Assembly: GCA_002009475.1 (NCBI GenBank)
Contig: AYTS01000126.1
Location: 1 to 64,000 of the forward strand
Reading direction: 5' to 3'
Source of the DNA: Candidatus Brocadia carolinensis
GTDB taxonomy: Bacteria; Planctomycetota; Brocadiia; Brocadiales; Brocadiaceae
Length of the DNA stretch: 64,000 nt
Position numbers and translations under genes: made by a program. How positions within the stretch are numbered: the first letter of the stretch is position 1; each line of letters starts with the position of its first letter. Positions 58,858 through 64,000 of this stretch are shown piece after piece. The notes beneath the pieces were generated by a model that worked only from the letters and a program-made list of their open reading frames with translations, ran no database searches and had not been told where the DNA came from.

Positions 58858-58920
58858 CGAATGTCCGTAAAAGAAATCTTACCGGATAGATTCCCCTCCC
58901 ATATTAATATCTTTGGAAAA

Positions 58921-60096
58921 TCATACATTTCCCTTAGAGTCATTTTCATCAATAATTTCCGTGCGAGTGCCCCGCCACTCACGTCGGCCCAAAAGATAAT
59001 TTCTGGCGGAAGACAACGTCATCGCCAGATAAAAGATGCCTGCAACAGGCAGTGAAAACACCCTTCCGGTGTTCAGGTTAAAAAAGCGAATGATCGGGCG
59101 GTATGTGATTGCCATTGACAAAAGTGAGATGCCCGCAGGTACCATCATAACAGCCTTACCAGCCAAAGATGCACATATTCCTGCCACAGGCGACACAAAC
59201 AGCAGGATCAGTCCCAGTACCGTTCCAGCCAAAGCAAACCACGAATAGTTCAACTGAGCAAAGGCATTGCGCGCGACCATATTCCAAATCTCCCGAAGTC
59301 TGTGATAAGGACGAATGCTGATTGCTGATTTTGTCAATGAAAGGGAGATTGACATTCCTCGGCGTTTGATTCGGGTGGCGAGCGCAACGTCGTCTATCCA
59401 CGCATCACAGTAACTTGCTATTCCACCTATTTCAGCCAACGCCTTACGCGAAACAAGGATGCATCCACCGGCAGCCGCTGATGTACCAGACCGGCCGTCA
59501 TTTACCTTTGCGAATGGATAAAGAACGTGAAAAAAGTAAACAAAGGCAGGGATGAGTAATCGAGCCCAGAATCCGTGAATGTCTAAGAGCACCATCAGGG
59601 AAACCATTTCCCGTTGCTCAGCCAGGGCCTTTGCAACCAACCCTCGCCATAGATGTGGAAGATGGAAAATATCTGCGTCAGTAAACAACAACCATTCACC
59701 GGATGAAGCTCGGACTCCCTGTTCCAGAGCCCAGAGCTTACCGCTCCATCCGGGTGGAGGTGAGGTGCCGTCAAGGATTTGCACCATACGATTCGCCTGC
59801 GATGAAATTCTCCGTGCGCATTCCGCGGTACCGTCGCTTGATTTGTCATCTACCAGGATAACTTCAGACACGGGATAATCTTGCTGGAGCCACGACGGCA
59901 AGGTTGTCGGAAGTGATGCGCTTTCATTGCGCGCCGGTATTATAACAGACAAGGTCGGCCATGGAGGAATTATTGCAGGTAAATTGCTGGAAATATCCCA
60001 TCGTTCAGAAATGCGCCAGCGCGTGGGCATACACAGCAATGCAAACCAGACGATTGCAGAAGTAGCAATAACACAGAGAAAAATGAATTCACCCAT
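58921..60096 (-). CDS. hpnB: Hopene-associated glycosyltransferase, HpnB-like (family 2)
   Basis: A 391-residue membrane glycosyltransferase. LSVIIPARNESASLP, EVILVDDKSSDGTAE, PGWSGKLWALEQGV and LLFTDADIFHLP are the GT-A motifs. AAAGGCILVSRKALAEIGGI, IDDVALATRIKRRG and RPYHRLREIWNMVARNAFAQ match HpnB, a protein found near hopanoid genes in many bacteria. Several C-terminal membrane helices follow. No other hpn gene is in the window, so the hopanoid role is inferred. Confidence 0.82.
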   Translation of the reverse strand: MGEFIFLCVIATSAIVWFALLCMPTRWRISERWDISSNLPAIIPPWPTLSVIIPARNESASLPTTLPSWLQQDYPVSEVILVDDKSSDGTAECARRISSQANRMVQILDGTSPPPGWSGKLWALEQGVRASSGEWLLFTDADIFHLPHLWRGLVAKALAEQREMVSLMVLLDIHGFWARLLIPAFVYFFHVLYPFAKVNDGRSGTSAAAGGCILVSRKALAEIGGIASYCDAWIDDVALATRIKRRGMSISLSLTKSAISIRPYHRLREIWNMVARNAFAQLNYSWFALAGTVLGLILLFVSPVAGICASLAGKAVMMVPAGISLLSMAITYRPIIRFFNLNTGRVFSLPVAGIFYLAMTLSSARNYLLGRREWRGTRTEIIDENDSKGNV

Positions 60097-60114
60097 GACT
60101 GAGGAATAAAAAAT

Positions 60115-62331
60115 TTAAGGTGTTTCTAAGAGTTGTATGATTTTATTTATATCAAAGGTGGGCGCCTTGCAGGCATAGCTCTCGCAAATATAAGCCGTAG
60201 CTTTGTTGTCAATGGGTTTTTGTTCTCTTACGAATTGCGCAATTTGTTCAAGGGAACTGTCTTTTTGGGAATGGAGGAGCAATACCTTTCTCGGTAGAAA
60301 ATGCTTTCCAATCTCCATGAGTATCTGTTTTGTATCTTTCTGGTCAGGTTCACCTGCGATAACAATCTCTTTCGTCGGCCCCAGGGCAAAATCCAGAGAG
60401 CATAAAAATTGGGTATAGCCTGATGGATACTGGCGTATCGTTTCTCCAAAGGTTTCTATAAGTTGTTCCGCTATTTTTTCCAAATCCCGATTTCCCGTCA
60501 TCCGTCCCAGCCGTAATACATTAAGGAGGGCAACCGAATTGCCTGAAGGAGTTGCCCCGTCGTAGATTTCCTTTGTCTGTGCAATAAGTTGCTCATTCTT
60601 CCTGCCACTAAAGAAAAACCCTCCCCCTTTTTCATCCCAGAAATTTTCAATCATGTGCTTGTTAATCTCTAATGCTGTTTTCAGGTATTTTGTCTCAAAC
60701 GTGGTTTCATAAAGATCGATTAGACCCCAGACAAAATAGGCATAGTCATCCAGATACCCGGGAATTGCAGCGTGTCCCTGACGATGTCGTCTTAATAATG
60801 TTCCCTGGTTTTCGTAGAGGGTATTCAAAATAAAATCAGTTGCATGCACTGCCGCCTGTGCATATCTTGGCTCATTTAGTGCCCGTGCAGCTTTGGCAAA
60901 AGCAGCGATCATTAAACCATTCCACGAGGTAAGTATCTTGTCGTCTTTGTGGGGATGAATGCGTTTCTCCCGTACAGCAAAGAGTTTATCCCGTGCTGTG
61001 CGTAATAATTCCCTGAGTTTATCCGGATTGATGCCTTCCAGTTTGGCGAAGGCATCGAACGGCTTATCAACATGCAGGATGTTCTTTCCTTCGAAATTGC
61101 CTTCATCGGAGACGTCATAATAGTCACAGAAAATCTTGCCATCATTTTTACCTAAGATATTTACAATCTCATCAGGAGTCCATACATAAAACTTACCTTC
61201 GACCCCTTCGCTGTCAGCGTCTTCAGCGGAATAAAAACCGCCGTCAGGGGAAGTCATATCACGTAAAACATACTGAAAAATATCCTTTACGATATCGGCA
61301 TAATACGTTTTGCCTGTGGCCTGATATGCCTCGGTATAAGCAATAGCCGATAATGCCTGATCGTAAAGCATTTTTTCAAAATGAGGAACAAGCCAGTATT
61401 CATCAGTTGAATACCGATGGAATCCGCCTCCCAACTGGTCGTACATGCCACCCCGGCCCATTCGTTCCAGGGTTTTTTCTACCATCTCCAGCGCTGTGGG
61501 ATCATTGCCGCGTTTCCACCAACGAAGAAGAAAGGTATAGTTGTGCGGTGTGGGAAATTTGGGTGATGAGCCAAATCCTCCGTAAATGTAGTCGAAAGCC
61601 TCTCTTAATTGTTCGTAGGCGTGTTTCAGCGTTTCTTCGGTTAAACGTTCTCCCGGCGTCGTAGTTGCCATGGATTGTATAACCTTTGTCACCTGTTCAC
61701 TTGAGGTGAGCACACTTTCGGGATTTGTCTTCCACAAATTGGATATTTGTTTAAGAATAGCAATAAATCCGGGGTTTCCATATCGTTCTGTTTTAGGAAA
61801 ATAGGTGCCGGCAAAAAATGGTTTTCTTTCCCGGGTCATAAAAATATTGAGCGGCCAACCACCGTTGCCGGTCATGGCCTGGCAAACAGCCATATAAATA
61901 TGATCAATATCAGGCCTCTCTTCCCTGTCAACCTTAATCGACACGAAATTCTCATTCAATATTTTTGCGACCTCTTCATCCTCAAACGACTCTGATTCCA
62001 TGACGTGGCACCAATGACAGGTCGAGTAACCAATGGAAAGAAAGATAGGTTTGTTTTCCTTAATAGCTTTCTGAAATGCCTCTTCACCCCAGGGATACCA
62101 GTCAACGGGGTTATACGCATGCTGCAACAGGTATGGACTTTTTTCATGAATTAAGCGGTTCGGCTTTCCTTGGTGAGAAAGTTTTGCTTCCTGCTGCGGT
62201 GTTGACGGAATTTTGTTATTGTTTGCATCCATGGTGTTAAAGACACAACCTTTCATAAAAATTGCAAGAATGAAACTTCGGACAGGAAGAAAGTAAACGC
62301 TGCGGGTAAAAATTGACAGCAATTTGTCCAT
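60115..62331 (-). CDS. DUF255 protein with N-terminal thioredoxin-like domain (YyaL/SSP411 type)
   Basis: A 738-residue protein. After a hydrophobic N-terminus, [20 protein letters not shown] and [20 protein letters not shown] define the thioredoxin-like domain of the family; [15 protein letters not shown] follows. The rest resembles a six-hairpin glycosidase fold ([20 protein letters not shown]). The biochemical role is not settled. The start at 62331 gives a stretch ending in FMKGC, which could be a lipoprotein signal; a later ATG at 62232 would give a soluble form. Confidence 0.9.
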   Translation of the reverse strand: MDKLLSIFTRSVYFLPVRSFILAIFMKGCVFNTMDANNNKIPSTPQQEAKLSHQGKPNRLIHEKSPYLLQHAYNPVDWYPWGEEAFQKAIKENKPIFLSIGYSTCHWCHVMESESFEDEEVAKILNENFVSIKVDREERPDIDHIYMAVCQAMTGNGGWPLNIFMTRERKPFFAGTYFPKTERYGNPGFIAILKQISNLWKTNPESVLTSSEQVTKVIQSMATTTPGERLTEETLKHAYEQLREAFDYIYGGFGSSPKFPTPHNYTFLLRWWKRGNDPTALEMVEKTLERMGRGGMYDQLGGGFHRYSTDEYWLVPHFEKMLYDQALSAIAYTEAYQATGKTYYADIVKDIFQYVLRDMTSPDGGFYSAEDADSEGVEGKFYVWTPDEIVNILGKNDGKIFCDYYDVSDEGNFEGKNILHVDKPFDAFAKLEGINPDKLRELLRTARDKLFAVREKRIHPHKDDKILTSWNGLMIAAFAKAARALNEPRYAQAAVHATDFILNTLYENQGTLLRRHRQGHAAIPGYLDDYAYFVWGLIDLYETTFETKYLKTALEINKHMIENFWDEKGGGFFFSGRKNEQLIAQTKEIYDGATPSGNSVALLNVLRLGRMTGNRDLEKIAEQLIETFGETIRQYPSGYTQFLCSLDFALGPTKEIVIAGEPDQKDTKQILMEIGKHFLPRKVLLLHSQKDSSLEQIAQFVREQKPIDNKATAYICESYACKAPTFDINKIIQLLETP

Positions 62332-62483
62332 ACCGGATTAGTATAACAACTATAGAATTAGATTTTTCGCTCCGTTCAGGATGATATTTTTCGCATTGTT
62401 CTGTCATTCTGAGGGAGTGAAACGACCGAAGAATCTCAACTTTGAAATTCCAAAACCTTGAATTACCACTACAAGTAAACCAA

Positions 62484-62516
62484 AACTCTGACAGGGTTCA
62501 AAACCCTGTCAGAGTT
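62484..62516. repeat. Perfect 15-bp hairpin
   Basis: AACTCTGACAGGGTT, three bases, then its exact reverse complement. It resembles the small palindrome in the loop of the repeat at 22073-22146. Confidence 0.75.
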
Positions 62517-62552
62517 AACCTGGTTTGAAATTCCAAAACCTTTAATGAGGCA

Positions 62553-62634
62553 TTCGGCTACTTTCCCCCCTGTTTCTCCCCGTAAACGGGGGGGATTATG
62601 GGGGATGGTGATTGGAATTCCTATGCCTTTAAAT
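62553..62634. repeat. C/G-rich dispersed repeat, copy two
   Basis: Shares the order CTTTCCCCCCTGTTTC, GTAAACGGGGG and TTATGGGGGATG with the copy at 57336-57416. Confidence 0.7.
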
Positions 62635-62780
62635 GAACCGCTCTGCTCACATCAATCAAAAGCTACCGTTTCCTGTGTTTTTCCAGCGTTCTGGCACAGT
62701 ATAGACGAAATACCCTTTCAGGAGGGCAAGTGCATCAGATTAAGCTGATCTTGCATACTGCACCCGTATAGCCTGCCAGT

Positions 62781-63122
62781 TTACTTTCGGGTATTTTGTT
62801 TTTTCTGATTTTTTATAATATCTTCTGCCCAACTAAGCGCTGCAATAACGGTTGGAAATCCAATCGTGCTTGTGAGGAGAAGTATTGCATGATATATTGC
62901 TTCCGGCGTTACCCCGGCCTCAAGTGCCCGTCTTACATGGCTGTGGACAGCACCTTCAGAATGAACCGCCGCCGCTGCCGCTAGTTGAATCAGATGAGCA
63001 GTCTCTTCATCCAGGGGACCTTCCTGCTTGACAACCTTACCAAGCTCCTCGACTGCAGTAAAAAATTTTTCATGTCTCTTTTTTAGCTGGAGAAACTGAT
63101 TAGGCAATTTTCCCTTTGACAT
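62781..63122 (-). CDS. Carboxymuconolactone decarboxylase-family protein
   Basis: A 113-residue CMD-family protein with the helices DEETAHLIQLAAAAAVHSEG, AVHSHVRRALEAGVTPEAIY and GFPTVIAALSWAED. It lacks the CxxC pair of the peroxidase-type AhpD proteins, so it is not expected to be a peroxidase. The function is unknown; related small proteins occur next to redox genes. It is the last protein gene before the tRNAs. Confidence 0.83.
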   Translation of the reverse strand: MSKGKLPNQFLQLKKRHEKFFTAVEELGKVVKQEGPLDEETAHLIQLAAAAAVHSEGAVHSHVRRALEAGVTPEAIYHAILLLTSTIGFPTVIAALSWAEDIIKNQKKQNTRK

Positions 63123-63406
63123 AATTTATCTTCCTTTATAACAAATAATGTTGCTAATATGCAAAACCATCGAACATAAACGGATTATATCATGAGGCTC
63201 GTAAAAGTGCATGATAAATAATTACACCATTATGCCTGGTAAAAATATTATGTTATCCCGTGATATCATTTTATCCTTGAAGAGCAGGCGATCACGCAAC
63301 TCAAGTCTACCATGGTTTTTTTTTTCTTGCAAAGACGCATATTTATGTTATAAATAAAAATCTTATTTGCATAGGTTATTATTTTAGTGCATGTAATAGT
63401 AAATTT

Positions 63407-63483
<77 letters not shown>

Positions 63484-63511
63484 TATAGAATATTTCATGT
63501 AAACATGATGT

Positions 63512-63589
63512 GGTGGGCGTAGCTCAGTTGGATAGAGCATTAGACTGTGGCTCTAAGGGTCGCGGGTTCGAATCCCGTCGCTCACCCCA
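63512..63589 (+). tRNA. tRNA-His (anticodon GTG)
   Basis: Cloverleaf with acceptor GTGGGCG/CGCTCAC, anticodon stem TTAGA/TCTAA with loop CTGTGGC and T-loop TTCGAAT. The encoded extra G at -1 (63512) and the discriminator C before CCA are the identity marks of tRNA-His. It follows tRNA-Arg by 28 bases. Confidence 0.95.
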
Positions 63590-63906
63590 AATTACTCCTT
63601 GCAGGTCAAAGACCGCGCGTTTTTGACCTGCAAAAAAAACCACACCGAAAGTATTTCTCAAAAATTTCGTAATATGTTACAAGCATCAGGCGATTCATTT
63701 TGAGTCATGATATCTGCTTTTAATACCGACTTCAGAGACCACGACCTTACTGGTTAGCCGTTTCGTTTAAATCTGTGAGATGTTTGAATATTACGAAGAG
63801 GTCATTGCTTAATGAATTACAGAATTCACTTCCTGAAAGAAACGATGATTAACCTTACGTTGGGTTAAGGTGCGAAACCTACCACACACAGCGGAAGAAC
63901 AACGTT
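63590..63906. other. Intergenic region with hairpins
   Basis: GCAGGTCAAA and TTTGACCTGC form a strong hairpin just after tRNA-His, at about 63601-63633, followed by A rather than T. A second pair (TTCGTAATAT at 63666-63675 and its inverse at 63788-63797) encloses about 110 bases. I see no gene and cannot assign an RNA family. Confidence 0.5.
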
Positions 63907-64000
63907 TTATTCACCATTTTTTTCCTCTCTTTTTTTCTTTCGCGACTCATCGCCTACCACCAACTTTGAAAAGAATGTGATTGCCATGATAACGACAGCT
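63907..64000 (-). CDS. C-terminal end of a gene that runs off the window
   Basis: The minus strand is open from the window edge to a stop at 63907-63909 and ends MAITFFSKLVVGDE then SRKKKREEKNGE. The hydrophobic run followed by a charged tail would fit the end of a membrane protein. The family cannot be told from 30 residues, and the frame might be fortuitous. Confidence 0.3.
   Translation of the reverse strand, partial: AVVIMAITFFSKLVVGDESRKKKREEKNGE

Larger units (their letters stand above)
62332..62780. other. Intergenic region with repeats
   Basis: It contains a perfect 15-bp hairpin (62484-62516), a C/G-rich repeat (62553-62634) and a fragment with GTCATTCTGAGGGAG. A plus-strand open frame at 62545-62748 is repeat-derived. 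Confidence 0.6.

Noticed and set aside
63601-63633. Rho-independent terminator after tRNA-His
   Set aside because: The hairpin is strong, but an A run rather than a T run follows on the plus strand, and the minus strand has no T tract after the stem.

Overview
The window looks like a chromosomal segment of a Gram-negative, probably anaerobic bacterium. AT-rich intergenic repeats, an Rnf redox module, a hopanoid-type glycosyltransferase (HpnB-like), a chemoreceptor with a c-type heme motif and a large type III CRISPR locus would suit a planctomycete of the anammox group (Brocadiales-like). That placement is inference from gene content, not a database match.

Layout. 1-9.1 kb, minus strand: a transposase fragment, a HAD-YvcK fusion, endonuclease V, ScpB, RnfG-RnfD-RnfC, an AlaC-type aminotransferase and a parvulin isomerase. 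9.3-30.6 kb, plus strand: a type III-B CRISPR island. It holds Cas6, VapBC, an MNT/HEPN pair, Cmr1 to Cmr6 with an active-looking GGDD Cas10, two more HEPN/MNT pairs whose HEPN genes carry in-frame stops, Csx3, a membrane-anchored SAVED protein, a free-standing reverse transcriptase, Cas1, Cas2, a four-repeat array, a Card1/Can2-type CARF nuclease, an AbrB/Doc pair and a second Cas1 with a decayed array. 30.7-35 kb: tRNA-Ala, LeuS, a four-helix-bundle cassette and DHFR. 35.2-49.4 kb, plus strand: a chemotaxis cluster (HTH, CheY, CheX, CheX-like-REC, CheA, chemoreceptor, CheW, heme chemoreceptor, CheD, CheC, CheY, CheR, CheB) interrupted by small passenger-gene cassettes. 49.4-53.3 kb, minus strand: cobalamin genes (CbiA, a Cys-cluster protein, a CbiQ-like protein, CbiB). 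53.6-64 kb: DnaK, GrpE, a phosphoesterase, an ACT-malic enzyme, HpnB, a DUF255 thioredoxin-like protein, a CMD-family protein, tRNA-Arg and tRNA-His.

How the CRISPR genes fit together (family knowledge plus inference): Cas6 cuts the pre-crRNA, Cmr1-6 binds target RNA, Cas10 makes cyclic oligoadenylate, Card1 and possibly the TM-SAVED protein respond to it, and Csx3 may degrade it. RT, Cas1 and Cas2 may acquire spacers from RNA.

Two patterns cut across the window. First, at least twelve genes are split by exactly one surplus base, almost always in an A/T run, and each regains normal family length when that base is removed. Because essential-looking grpE is among them, base-calling error or transcriptional slippage is more likely than mass pseudogenisation. 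Second, GxxExxY and four-helix-bundle genes sit inside transposase-less cassettes bounded by inverted repeats. One of these is inserted exactly at the cas1 start codon and flanked by a 12-bp direct repeat.
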